Part shown: piece after piece, positions 1 through 7,229 of the stretch
Numbering within the stretch: position 1 is the stretch's first letter
Layout of the letters: each line of letters starts with the position of its first letter
From: Flavobacteriaceae bacterium
Lineage (GTDB): Bacteria; Bacteroidota; Bacteroidia; Flavobacteriales; Flavobacteriaceae
DNA: 10,492 nucleotides
Reading direction: 5' to 3'
Assembly (NCBI GenBank): GCA_014239895.1
Contig: JAAZXZ010000011.1
Location: 1-10,492, forward strand
Translations under genes and position numbers: made by a program
Notes under the pieces: generated by a model
Database searches by the model: none
What the model saw: the letters and a program-made list of their open reading frames with translations, nothing else
What the model was told of the DNA's origin: nothing

Positions 1-432
1 GGAAAATATAAAAACCCAAATAAATAAAATAATAGAGAATAGACTATTAAACCTTTCTTTAATTACTCTAATAACAAATAATGAAACAGCAATTGAATTA
101 GATGCATGAGCTGAGAAAAAACCATATTTACCACAATATATGTCAATCTGCCGTAAATTTAAATACTCTTGTCTGCAAGGTCTTAATCGTTGAAAGCTAT
201 CCTTGAAGAAGTTAGTAAATTGATCAGTAAATAGGATTAATAAAGCAATAAAAAATAAGATAAATAGCATTTGTTTTACCCCAAATCTCCGATAAATTTT
301 AAAAACAATAAAAATAAATAAAGGAATATAAGTGAGTTTGTTAGTTAATACTATCCATAACGGATCCCAAAATTCTGATCCTAATGAGTTTAAGTAAACC
401 AGTAGTTGAACATCAATTCCTTCCAAAGTCAT
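1..432 (-). CDS. PAP2-family membrane phosphatase (partial, 3' end outside window)
   Basis: The 144 visible codons read in frame from an ATG to the window edge with no stop. The protein is hydrophobic, with membrane segments near residues 35-45, 55-70 and 115-144. It carries PAP2 motif 1, KX6RP (K77 to R84-P85, in KDSFQRLRP), and a motif 2-like FFSAHA (residues 105-110), where H109 would be the general acid; the classical form is PSGH. Motif 3, with the nucleophilic histidine, would lie beyond the edge and cannot be checked. Family members dephosphorylate lipid phosphates such as undecaprenyl pyrophosphate or phosphatidate at the membrane; the substrate here is not determinable. The start ATG overlaps the MATE gene's TGA as ATGA, implying translational coupling and expression as the last known gene of the minus-strand cluster. 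Confidence 0.82.
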   Translation of the reverse strand, partial: MTLEGIDVQLLVYLNSLGSEFWDPLWIVLTNKLTYIPLFIFIVFKIYRRFGVKQMLFILFFIALLILFTDQFTNFFKDSFQRLRPCRQEYLNLRQIDIYCGKYGFFSAHASNSIAVSLFVIRVIKERFNSLFSIILFIWVFIFS

Positions 433-1811
433 AATTTATGAATCTTATTAATCATCTTATTTGTCAAATATAAAAATCTCAAGTACAAAAATACAGCAGA
501 AAATGTTAGACCTGAAAGTAATCCTATCCAAATACCTGTTTCTGCCATTGATGACTCATCTCCCAATATAAAACTTATAGGAAATCCTACTACCCAATAA
601 GCAATAAATACTATTATTGTTGGAATTTTTACATCTTGCATACCTCTTAAGGTTCCTAGTATAATTACTTGTACGCTATCAAAAAGCTGAAAAATAGCAA
701 CAATTATAAATAATTTTGATGCAATTTTTACTAACGCTATATTCTCAATATAATTTTCCTGATTACTAATATCAATGTAAATATAAGGGAGGTAGTCTCT
801 TAGAAAATAAATTCCTAATGCAAAAAATAATGCAAAACAAATTCCTAATAATAATATTGATAATGAGATTCTCTTTAGTTCTATATAATTATTTAAGCCC
901 TTCTGATTACCTGCTCTAATAGCAGCACTTATACTCAATCCACTAGCAACCATAAAAGTCATTGAAGAGATATTTAATACTATCTGGTTTGCTGACTGAG
1001 GTATCTCACCAAGCAAACCACTTAACCAAATTGCAGATGTAAATACACCTACTTCAAAGAACATCTGTAATGAAGTTGGAAGGCCTAAATTTAAAATTTT
1101 CTTAATCATAAGTTTGTTATATACAAATGATTTTAAATCTGACATATACTCATAAATAATTCTTTTATTCATTAGCATATAGAATAAAAACACAACCATT
1201 ATTATCCTTGATACTAATGTGCCAATAGCTGCGCCAATAATTCCAAGTTTAGGAAACCCTAACATTCCAAAAATTAAAATATAATTTATAACAACATTAA
1301 TTATATTAGCTAAAACAGTTGCATACATTGGATATATAGTTTTTGAGAGACCATCTGTAAATTGTTTTAGGGCTTGAAAAAGCAATAATGGTATCAGTGA
1401 TATTGCAACAATATCCAAGTATGGCAAAGCTAACTCAACAACCTCCTTAGGTTGATCTAGATGAGTTAATGTTCCTTTTAGTAATAGAACTGATACATAT
1501 AAAACCAATCCCAACATAAGACATAAAAGAAATCCATTTATAAAAGATGTTTTGAGTTTGCTATGATTCCTTTCAGAATGTGCTTCAGCAACTATTGGTG
1601 TAATTGCAGCTGAAAAACCAATACCTATTGACATAGCTATAAAAATATAGCTATTACCTAGTGATACCGCTGCTAAATTTATTGGATCTAGTTTACCAAC
1701 CATTATGTTGTCTATCATTCCCACTAATGTATGACCCAATAAACCTAAGATAACAGGTGTAGATAATTTTAAATTATAAGAAAACTCTTTTGTATAAGTA
1801 GACAGATTCAA
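429..1811 (-). CDS. MATE-family multidrug/organic-cation efflux transporter
   Basis: A 460-residue polytopic membrane protein of normal MATE length (about 12 helices) with the two-fold repeat visible: GIGFSAAITPIVAEAH near residues 63-78 and the related GLSISAAIRAGNQKG at 291-305. Family members export cationic drugs or metabolites in exchange for Na+ or H+. Acidic residues matching positions implicated in cation coupling in NorM-type proteins are present: D34 in MIDNIMVG, E253 in FFEVG and D378 in FQLFDSVQ. The start used is TTG at 1811, 9 nt after the def stop. It is the first possible start after the in-frame TAA and keeps the N-terminal helix; the first internal ATG (residue 32) would destroy it. 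AGAGG lies just before the TTG, unusually close. The stop overlaps the PAP2 gene start. The substrate is unknown, and a lipid-flipping role (same MOP superfamily as MurJ) cannot be excluded. Confidence 0.93.
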   Translation of the reverse strand: MNLSTYTKEFSYNLKLSTPVILGLLGHTLVGMIDNIMVGKLDPINLAAVSLGNSYIFIAMSIGIGFSAAITPIVAEAHSERNHSKLKTSFINGFLLCLMLGLVLYVSVLLLKGTLTHLDQPKEVVELALPYLDIVAISLIPLLLFQALKQFTDGLSKTIYPMYATVLANIINVVINYILIFGMLGFPKLGIIGAAIGTLVSRIIMVVFLFYMLMNKRIIYEYMSDLKSFVYNKLMIKKILNLGLPTSLQMFFEVGVFTSAIWLSGLLGEIPQSANQIVLNISSMTFMVASGLSISAAIRAGNQKGLNNYIELKRISLSILLLGICFALFFALGIYFLRDYLPYIYIDISNQENYIENIALVKIASKLFIIVAIFQLFDSVQVIILGTLRGMQDVKIPTIIVFIAYWVVGFPISFILGDESSMAETGIWIGLLSGLTFSAVFLYLRFLYLTNKMINKIHKL

Positions 1812-1820
1812 TCCTCTAGT

Positions 1821-2399
1821 TTAATTTTTTTTATAAAAGTCCATTAAATAATCAATATCAATATTTCCTTTTTCAATATTATTTAATTTACTTTTTAATA
1901 GCCTCTTTTTAAAACTAGTTAATTTGTCAGTAAATAATATTCCTTGAATATGGTCATATTCATGCTGTATTACTCTAGCAACAATTCCTGAAAAGTCGTC
2001 TTTTCTGTAATTAAAATTTTCATCATAATATTCAATTTTAATAAAAGATTTCCTTTTTACTTCTTCCCTAATATGTGGGATACTTAGACATCCCTCTTCA
2101 AATGACCAAAACTCTCCAGTTTCATCTAAAATAGTTGGATTGATAAATGTTTGTTTAACACTACTAACTTCATAGTCTTTTATTTCATTATCATCCATGT
2201 TTAAAAATGGAGAAGTATCTATTATAAATATTTTAACTGATTTTCCAATTTGTGGAGCAGCTAGACCAACACCACTAGCATTATACATTGTATCATACAT
2301 ATTTCTGATTAGCTCTTTAAGGCCTGGATAAGAATCGGAAACTTCCTTAGATTTTCTTTTTAAAATAGAATTTCCATATCCAATTACAGGTAAAATCAT
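1821..2399 (-). CDS. def: Peptide deformylase
   Basis: Removes the formyl group from the N-terminal methionine of nascent proteins, acting at the ribosome in the cytoplasm. All three diagnostic motifs are present in 192 residues: motif 1 GVGLAAPQ (43-50), motif 2 EEGCLS (101-106) with metal-ligand C104, and motif 3 QHEYDH (145-150) with metal ligands H146 and H150 and catalytic E147. The segment between motifs 1 and 2 holds an acidic stretch around residues 68-80 (MDDNEIKDYE), longer than in the E. coli enzyme. ATG start, 40 nt after ruvX. The stop is 9 nt before the transporter start, so the genes probably share a transcript. The def-ruvX neighbourhood recurs in Bacteroidota as far as I recall. 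Confidence 0.97.
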   Translation of the reverse strand: MILPVIGYGNSILKRKSKEVSDSYPGLKELIRNMYDTMYNASGVGLAAPQIGKSVKIFIIDTSPFLNMDDNEIKDYEVSSVKQTFINPTILDETGEFWSFEEGCLSIPHIREEVKRKSFIKIEYYDENFNYRKDDFSGIVARVIQHEYDHIQGILFTDKLTSFKKRLLKSKLNNIEKGNIDIDYLMDFYKKN

Positions 2400-2439
2400 T
2401 TGTTATTATTTAAAATACAATATATCAATTATTCATTAA

Positions 2440-2856
2440 TTACTCCTCTTTAGATTTTAAATATCCTTGAAGAATTATAGTCGCACTGATCTTGTCAATA
2501 ATACTCTTATCCCTTCTGTTTTTTTTAGTTAAACCTGCGTCAATCATTGTTTGAAAAGCCATTTTTGATGAAAAACGCTCATCATAGCGGTCTATAGGGA
2601 TGTCAGGAAATCTTAATGATAATTTTTTGATAAATTCTCTGATCAACTTTTCAACTTCAGAATATTCATCATTCATTCTTTTAGGCTGACCAACAACAAA
2701 CTGCGTAATATTATTTTTAATATTATAGTTCTCTATATAATCTATTAAATTATTAGTTGTAATAGTTGCTAAACCAAACGCAAAAATCTGAGATTCATCA
2801 CTAACTGCAATTCCAGATTTTAATTCTCCATAATCAATTGCTAATATTATTGACAT
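2440..2856 (-). CDS. ruvX: RuvX/YqgF-type RNase H-fold nuclease (putative Holliday junction resolvase)
   Basis: A 138-residue YqgF-family protein. In E. coli the family acts in processing the 5' end of 16S pre-rRNA; a Holliday junction resolvase role has also been proposed. The RNase H-fold acidic residues are visible: D8 in LAIDYG, E93 in DERFSS and D121 in the C-terminal DKISATIILQGYL. VVGQPKRMN (54-62) matches the family's central G-P motif. One oddity is that the usually conserved DYGxKR reads DYGELK, so the K-R pair is shifted to L-K. The ATG is supported by the typical MxxILAIDYG beginning. A TATCTTTG box ends only 4 nt before the ATG, suggesting its own, near-leaderless promoter as well as possible read-through from the upstream kinase gene. 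Confidence 0.93.
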   Translation of the reverse strand: MSIILAIDYGELKSGIAVSDESQIFAFGLATITTNNLIDYIENYNIKNNITQFVVGQPKRMNDEYSEVEKLIREFIKKLSLRFPDIPIDRYDERFSSKMAFQTMIDAGLTKKNRRDKSIIDKISATIILQGYLKSKEE

Positions 2857-2860
2857 GCCA

Positions 2861-2891
2861 CAAAGATAATACTTAACTTATAGTAAATAAA
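2861..2891 (-). promoter_or_regulatory. Bacteroidota-type promoter for ruvX (near-leaderless)
   Basis: On the minus strand TATCTTTG (2868-2861) matches the Bacteroidota -7 consensus TAnnTTTG in full. A TTTA (2891-2888) lies upstream with a 19-nt spacer, matching three of four bases of the -33 TTTG. The projected start of transcription falls at or within a couple of bases of the ruvX ATG at 2856. This is a sequence match only. Confidence 0.45.
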
Positions 2892-2895
2892 TATG

Positions 2896-3645
2896 CTACT
2901 TAACTAAAATTTTTTTTAATTTTTTTCTAAAAGATCTTCTGCTAAGAAATTGATTACTATACTTAACCATTAAACTAAAAACTTCATCAAAATCTCTATT
3001 ATATAGTCTAGCATACTCTTTACTAATAATCTTTAATACTTCTTTATCATTAGTAAGTCGTCTAAAATTCATAATTCTCTTAGTAAAATTCATTTTTTCA
3101 AATTTCATTCTATTTAAATCAATTAAATAAAAGATTGGGTTTGAGTTATGAAGCTTTACTAGAGTATTTCCAGGAGAATGGTCTAAAAAATTAATTCCAT
3201 TTTCATGAAGTTTAAAAGTAAACAACACAAAATCATTTAATATTTTTACTCTATTAGGAAAATTTACATTATTAATTACATCACTTATTGGGTAATCAAA
3301 TTTAAGTTGTTTTGACACATAGAAACTACTATTTAAGATTCCTTTACTTTTATATTCACAATAACAAATTGGGGATGGAGTTTTAATTCCTTTTTTTAAT
3401 AATTTCCTAGCATAATCAAACGATCTATGCGCTTTACTTAATCTAAAAAAAGAGTAAATAAATGCATTAAACATAGGAGGCTTTCCAAAAGATTTAATAT
3501 TTACCTCAAAGTCTCCTAATTTGAATTTTTTGATAATATTTCTATGATCTTTAATAATATGACCATTTGATGAGCTAAAAATTTCAATTAGGCTAAAAAT
3601 ATCATCTTTATAATCTAAATACTCAGAATTAAACTCAATAGACAT
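2896..3645 (-). CDS. Kdo/LPS-type small kinase (lipopolysaccharide kinase, InaA-like)
   Basis: About 249 residues with protein-kinase-like fold marks: a candidate ATP-binding lysine K51 in NIKSF, a catalytic-loop sequence FLDHSPGNTLVK with D155 and N160 (as in HxDxxPGN of Kdo kinases), and a metal-binding aspartate D176 in YLIDLNR. Between them lies the helical C-lobe start FKLHENGINF. Relatives such as WaaP and KdkA phosphorylate LPS core sugars or Kdo at the inner face of the membrane; the true acceptor here is unknown. The C-terminus is very basic (RRSFRKKLKKIL), which could favour membrane contact. I chose the ATG at 3645; an in-frame TTG at 3651 would add two residues. It is the first gene of the minus cluster, 39 nt before ruvX. 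Confidence 0.8.
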   Translation of the reverse strand: MSIEFNSEYLDYKDDIFSLIEIFSSSNGHIIKDHRNIIKKFKLGDFEVNIKSFGKPPMFNAFIYSFFRLSKAHRSFDYARKLLKKGIKTPSPICYCEYKSKGILNSSFYVSKQLKFDYPISDVINNVNFPNRVKILNDFVLFTFKLHENGINFLDHSPGNTLVKLHNSNPIFYLIDLNRMKFEKMNFTKRIMNFRRLTNDKEVLKIISKEYARLYNRDFDEVFSLMVKYSNQFLSRRSFRKKLKKILVK

Positions 3646-3663
3646 ATTCAAGTGGTTATTTTT

Positions 3664-3671
3664 TATATTTG
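3664..3671 (+). promoter_or_regulatory. -7 promoter box for the tsaC-cca-ctaA unit
   Basis: TATATTTG is a full match to the Bacteroidota -7 element TAnnTTTG. It lies 21 nt before the tsaC ATG, giving a predicted leader of roughly 17-19 nt. No good -33 TTTG is visible 17-23 nt upstream, so support rests on the single box and its position in the divergent spacer. Confidence 0.5.
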
Positions 3672-3672
3672 A

Positions 3673-3688
3673 TATAAATATATTTATA
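3673..3688. repeat. 16-bp perfect palindrome in the divergent spacer
   Basis: TATAAATATATTTATA reads identically on both strands. It sits between the tsaC -7 box and the tsaC ATG. On the minus strand it contains TATATTTA (3682-3675), one mismatch from TAnnTTTG, which could be the -7 box of the kinase gene with a leader of about 27 nt. It is composed only of A and T, so chance is a real alternative to an operator. Confidence 0.4.
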
Positions 3689-3692
3689 ATAG

Positions 3693-4259
3693 ATGGAAAA
3701 AATTATAAATGAAGTTGAAAATGCGTTTAGTATACTAAAAAGTGGTGGAATAATTTTATACCCTACCGATACTATCTGGGGTATAGGTTGTGATGCAACA
3801 AATGACAAGGCTATTCTTAGAATTAATAAATTAAAAGATAGAGATACTTCAGAGCCTATGTTAAGTCTAATTAATAATTCTAAAATGTTAGACAAGTATT
3901 TACATGTAAAACCTGCATTTATAAACGATGTATTAAAAGAAATTAGTAGCCCAACAACAATAATTTATAGTAATCCAAAGAATATATCTAAACTGCTTAT
4001 CTCAAAAGAGAATACAGTTGCTTTTAGAATTGTAAAGGACAATTTCTGCAACAGACTAATTAGTAGGATACAGAAGCCTATTGTTTCTACTTCAGCAAAT
4101 ATGCACGATAAAAAATATCCCGTTAATTTTAAAGAAATAGATGAACGTATTTTAAAAGGTGTAGACTATATCGTAAATTTACCTAACAAAACAATCAGTA
4201 ATCTTCCTTCTACAATTATTAAGGTTAATACAAAAGGGAAAATTACTAAACTACGGTAG
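3693..4259 (+). CDS. tsaC: L-threonylcarbamoyladenylate synthase (Sua5/YciO/YrdC family)
   Basis: Makes threonylcarbamoyl-AMP from threonine, bicarbonate and ATP, the first step of t6A formation at position 37 of ANN-decoding tRNAs. The 188-residue protein is a single YrdC domain without the extra Sua5 C-terminal domain. Hallmarks are LYPTDTIWGIGCDA (22-35), the substrate-binding KLKDRDTSEPM (46-56) with K46 and R50 and a following P, and PIVSTSANMHDKKYP (129-143) with the conserved S-x-S-A-N. ATG start, 21 nt after a TAnnTTTG box. It is followed by cca after 17 nt, pairing two tRNA-maturation enzymes. The YciO paralogue is a less likely alternative because this is the only member in view and it is of TsaC length. 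Confidence 0.92.
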   Translation: MEKIINEVENAFSILKSGGIILYPTDTIWGIGCDATNDKAILRINKLKDRDTSEPMLSLINNSKMLDKYLHVKPAFINDVLKEISSPTTIIYSNPKNISKLLISKENTVAFRIVKDNFCNRLISRIQKPIVSTSANMHDKKYPVNFKEIDERILKGVDYIVNLPNKTISNLPSTIIKVNTKGKITKLR

Positions 4260-4276
4260 AAAAAATATTATTATAA

Positions 4277-5698
4277 ATGAAATTTGAAGAGGCTATTAAT
4301 AATAAACTTTTTAAAACAATTTCTAATTGTGCAGATGAAATAGGCTTAGACTGCTATGTTATTGGAGGTTTTGTTAGAGATTATTTTTTAAAAAGAGAGT
4401 CTAAAGATATTGATATTGTAGTTGTTGGAAGTGGAATAGAGATGGCTAAATTAGTATCTAAAGAGCTTAAAAACACTTCTAAGGTAAAAATTTTCAAAAC
4501 CTATGGAACTGCAATGCTTAAATATTCGAATTATGAAATTGAATTTGTTGGCGCCAGAAAGGAATCCTATAGTGATAATAGTAGAAACCCTCAGGTATCT
4601 GAAGGCACATTAGAGGATGATATTAAAAGAAGAGATTTTACAATAAATAGTCTTGCCATAAGTCTGAATAAAAAAAATTATGGAAAACTAATAGATTCCC
4701 ACAATGGATTAGAAGATATTAAATCAAAAATAATTACAACTCCTCTTGATCCGCAAGTTACATTTAATGATGACCCTCTGAGAATGCTAAGGGCAATAAG
4801 ATTTGCTAGTACTTTAGATTTCAACATAGATAAAGATTTGTTAGATGTAATAAGTAATTTAAAATCTAGAATCAATATAATTACAAAAGAGAGAATAGTT
4901 GAAGAAATAAATAGAATTTTATTAAGTCCAAAACCTTCATGTGGATTTTCTCTATTAGAAAAAACAGGTCTTCTAAAAATTATTTTACCTGAAATATCTG
5001 CTCTAAAGGGTATAGATGAAATAGAAGGACAAACTCATAAAGATAATTTTTATCACACATTAGAAGTTGTAGATAATATAAGTAAAGAAACAGACAATCT
5101 ATGGTTAAGATGGGCTGCGCTCTTACATGATATTGGCAAAGTGCCAACTAAAAAATTTAACCGTAAAATTGGTTGGACTTTTCATGGGCATGAGTTTGAA
5201 GGAAGTAAGATGGTATATAGAATCTTTAAAGGATTAAAAATGCCACTGAATGACAAAATGAAATATGTTCAAAAAATTGTTTTAATGAGCTCAAGACCTA
5301 TTGTTCTTGCACAAGAAAATGTAACTGATTCTGCTGTTAGACGATTAATATTTGATGCTGGAGAAAGTGTTGATGATCTTATGACTTTATGTGAGGCAGA
5401 TATAACAACTAAAAATAAAGAAAGATTTAAGAAATATCTTCAAAACTTCAAAATTGTACGTAATAAAATTATTGAAGTTGAAGAAAGAGATAATATCAGA
5501 AATTTCCAGCCACCTATTAGTGGTAAGGAGATTATGAAAACATTTGATCTCAAACCTTGCAAATCAATAGGTAAAATTAAAGAGGCTATTAAGGAGGCTA
5601 TTCTAGAAGGTGATATTAAAAATGATTATAATGCAGCATACAAACTTATGCTGGAAGAAGGAAAAAAACTAGGGCTTATAGCAAATGAAAAGAGATAA
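4277..5698 (+). CDS. cca: CCA-adding tRNA nucleotidyltransferase with HD domain
   Basis: Adds or repairs the 3' CCA of tRNAs using CTP and ATP. The 473-residue protein begins with the class II nucleotidyltransferase head: VIGGFVRD (28-35) and the catalytic metal-binding DID (44-46). RRDFTINSLA follows from residue 118, then DPLRMLRAIRFA, the nucleotide-recognition region of the neck. A C-terminal HD domain has LLHDIGKVPTKKF with H284-D285, implying an extra metal-dependent phosphohydrolase activity, as in many bacterial family members. No frameshift or missing key residue is seen. It follows tsaC by 17 nt, and its last 14 nt overlap the heme A synthase start, so the three genes are probably one transcript. 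Being a single full-length protein, it likely performs the whole CCA addition; a split A-adding/CC-adding arrangement cannot be ruled out from one gene. Confidence 0.95.
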   Translation: MKFEEAINNKLFKTISNCADEIGLDCYVIGGFVRDYFLKRESKDIDIVVVGSGIEMAKLVSKELKNTSKVKIFKTYGTAMLKYSNYEIEFVGARKESYSDNSRNPQVSEGTLEDDIKRRDFTINSLAISLNKKNYGKLIDSHNGLEDIKSKIITTPLDPQVTFNDDPLRMLRAIRFASTLDFNIDKDLLDVISNLKSRINIITKERIVEEINRILLSPKPSCGFSLLEKTGLLKIILPEISALKGIDEIEGQTHKDNFYHTLEVVDNISKETDNLWLRWAALLHDIGKVPTKKFNRKIGWTFHGHEFEGSKMVYRIFKGLKMPLNDKMKYVQKIVLMSSRPIVLAQENVTDSAVRRLIFDAGESVDDLMTLCEADITTKNKERFKKYLQNFKIVRNKIIEVEERDNIRNFQPPISGKEIMKTFDLKPCKSIGKIKEAIKEAILEGDIKNDYNAAYKLMLEEGKKLGLIANEKR

Positions 5699-6701
5699 TA
5701 AAAAGGTAATTTACTGGCTTTTTATAGGATGTGCTTTAATTTTTATTATGGTAGTTGTTGGTGGGATAACTAGATTAACTCATTCAGGGTTATCAATGCC
5801 AGACTACAAACTAATTTCAGGAACAATTCCTCCAATTAATGATCAACAATGGCAAGAAGCATTTGAGCTCTATAAACAATATCCAGAATATCAAAAACTA
5901 AATAGTAATATAAGTTTAACAGAATTTAAAGGTATTTTTTTCTGGGAATGGCTACATAGATTTATTGGAAGAGCTATAGGTCTAGTCTTTATTATTCCTT
6001 TTCTATATTTTATAATAACTAGACAGTTAGATAAATCCACGATAAAGAAAACCATAATACTACTAATTCTAGGTAGTTTTCAAGGATTTTTAGGATGGTA
6101 TATGGTAAAAAGTGGTTTAGTTGACAGACCTGATGTAAGCCATTATAGGCTGGCTGCACATTTAACAACTGCATTTGTAACTTTTGCCTTTACATTATGG
6201 GTCGCCCTAGATTTAATTTTTCCTATAAAACAGACTATAAATAAAACATATAGAAATCTAATAAGAATTGGTTTAGCAATACTATTTATTCAAATAATAT
6301 ATGGAGCATTTGTAGCTGGCCTAGATGCTGGGTTTATTCATAATCATTGGCCTATGATGAGTGAAGGAAAATTTATGCATGAAACAGTTTTAACTGAAAA
6401 AACTCCTGTGTATAAAAACTTTATTGAAGGTAGAAGTGGAGTACAATTTGTTCATCGTATTCTAGCATTCATTGTAGTTATCTCGATAGCAATAATTTAT
6501 ATAAAAGGTAAAAAAATAGCAGTTTCTAACCACCAATTAAATGGGCTAAATTCCCTTCTTATATTAGTTGGGATTCAATCACTTCTAGGAGTACTAGCTA
6601 TCTTATTACAAGTTCCTTTATGGCTTGGGATTGCACATCAGATAGGTGCATTCTTGCTGCTTAGCTCTATGATATTTACACTGCATCGCTTCAGTAAGTA
6701 A
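5685..6701 (+). CDS. ctaA: Heme A synthase (COX15/CtaA family)
   Basis: Converts heme O to heme A in the inner membrane, for aa3-type cytochrome c oxidase. The 338-residue, roughly eight-helix protein shows the family pattern: GGITRLTHSGLSMPDY (26-41), EWLHRFIGRAIG (88-99) with H91, GLVDRPDVSHYRLAAH (144-159) with H159, FVHRILAF (255-262) with H257, and IAHQIGAF (316-323) with H318. These four histidines are the expected heme ligands, two per half. Length and the long loop before H91 resemble the alphaproteobacterial/mitochondrial COX15 type more than the shorter Bacillus CtaA. The ATG at 5685 lies inside the end of cca in another frame, indicating translational coupling. No oxidase or ctaB gene is next to it in this window. 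Confidence 0.95.
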   Translation: MKRDNKKVIYWLFIGCALIFIMVVVGGITRLTHSGLSMPDYKLISGTIPPINDQQWQEAFELYKQYPEYQKLNSNISLTEFKGIFFWEWLHRFIGRAIGLVFIIPFLYFIITRQLDKSTIKKTIILLILGSFQGFLGWYMVKSGLVDRPDVSHYRLAAHLTTAFVTFAFTLWVALDLIFPIKQTINKTYRNLIRIGLAILFIQIIYGAFVAGLDAGFIHNHWPMMSEGKFMHETVLTEKTPVYKNFIEGRSGVQFVHRILAFIVVISIAIIYIKGKKIAVSNHQLNGLNSLLILVGIQSLLGVLAILLQVPLWLGIAHQIGAFLLLSSMIFTLHRFSK

Positions 6702-6711
6702 CAAAATTTAA

Positions 6712-6719
6712 TACATTTG
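6712..6719 (+). promoter_or_regulatory. -7 promoter box for the ORF-3-like gene and uvrB
   Basis: TACATTTG fully matches TAnnTTTG. It lies in the 36-nt spacer after ctaA, 18 nt before the next ATG. A TTCA at 6690-6693 is a weak -33 candidate (18-nt spacer). It suggests that a new transcription unit starts here, although no terminator hairpin separates it from ctaA. Confidence 0.5.
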
Positions 6720-6737
6720 TAAACTATAAAATAGCAG

Positions 6738-7229
6738 ATGATTTACAGACTTAGAGTTATACTAGATAATGATACAGAAGATGATATTTTCAGAGACATT
6801 GAAATAAATAAAAAAGATGCCTTGGTAGAATTTCATAAATCTATTATTACTTCATTTGGTTTTAGTAATAATGAAATAGCCTCATTTTATCTTTCTGATA
6901 ATCAATGGAATCAAGGAGAAGAAATTTCACTTTTTAGTTTTGAAGATCAGGACAACAAGCTTATGAGTGATGTATTAATCAATGATGTAATTAATAATCA
7001 AAACAACAAACTCATTTATGTCTATGACTTTTTACATATGTGGACCTTTCTTATTGAACTAATTGAAGTTGCAGAGGATATTAAAGGAATTGATTATCCC
7101 AATATAATTTTCAGTAAAGGAGAAATCCCTGAAAAAGCTCCCGAAAAGAAATTTGAGTCAGAAAAAAGAGAAATAGTAGATGGTGAAGATCCCGAAAGCT
7201 ATAAGGAAGATGATAATGACTTCTATTAA
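6738..7229 (+). CDS. pRiA4b ORF-3-like protein, function unknown
   Basis: A 163-residue protein that resembles the plasmid pRiA4b ORF-3 family (often mislabelled an IS1096 passenger protein), in the form found in Bacteroidota. Visible marks are the opening MIYRLRVIL, a DIEI strand followed by the helix FHKSIITSFGF (32-42), ASFYLSDNQW (48-57), and the family's late YDF...W core, here YVYDFLHMWTFLIEL (94-108). The last 37 residues are hydrophilic and rich in Glu, Asp and Lys, ending EDDNDFY, probably disordered. No catalytic motif or signal peptide is seen. It has no transposase neighbour or inverted repeats, so it reads as a chromosomal housekeeping gene. It lies 11 nt before uvrB behind a shared promoter-like box, which implies co-expression but does not establish a repair role. 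Confidence 0.78.
   Translation: MIYRLRVILDNDTEDDIFRDIEINKKDALVEFHKSIITSFGFSNNEIASFYLSDNQWNQGEEISLFSFEDQDNKLMSDVLINDVINNQNNKLIYVYDFLHMWTFLIELIEVAEDIKGIDYPNIIFSKGEIPEKAPEKKFESEKREIVDGEDPESYKEDDNDFY

Noticed and set aside
2400..2439. Possible separate promoter between ruvX and def
   Set aside because: No TAnnTTTG match is present on the minus strand in the 40-nt spacer; only unspecific AT-rich sequence is seen, so def is more simply read from upstream.
3656..3895. Minus-strand open frame of 79 codons
   Set aside because: It is antisense to tsaC and its divergent promoter region, has no family resemblance, and ends in low-complexity Tyr/Ile/Lys from AT-rich spacer.
4678..4875. Minus-strand open frame of 65 codons
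   Set aside because: It lies wholly antisense to the conserved coding sequence of cca, with no start signal or recognisable domain.
6738..7229. Possible mobile-element remnant (family sometimes named IS1096 passenger protein or plasmid ORF-3)
   Set aside because: No transposase, terminal inverted repeats, target duplications or composition change surround it. The name reflects the first-described relatives, not evidence of mobility here.
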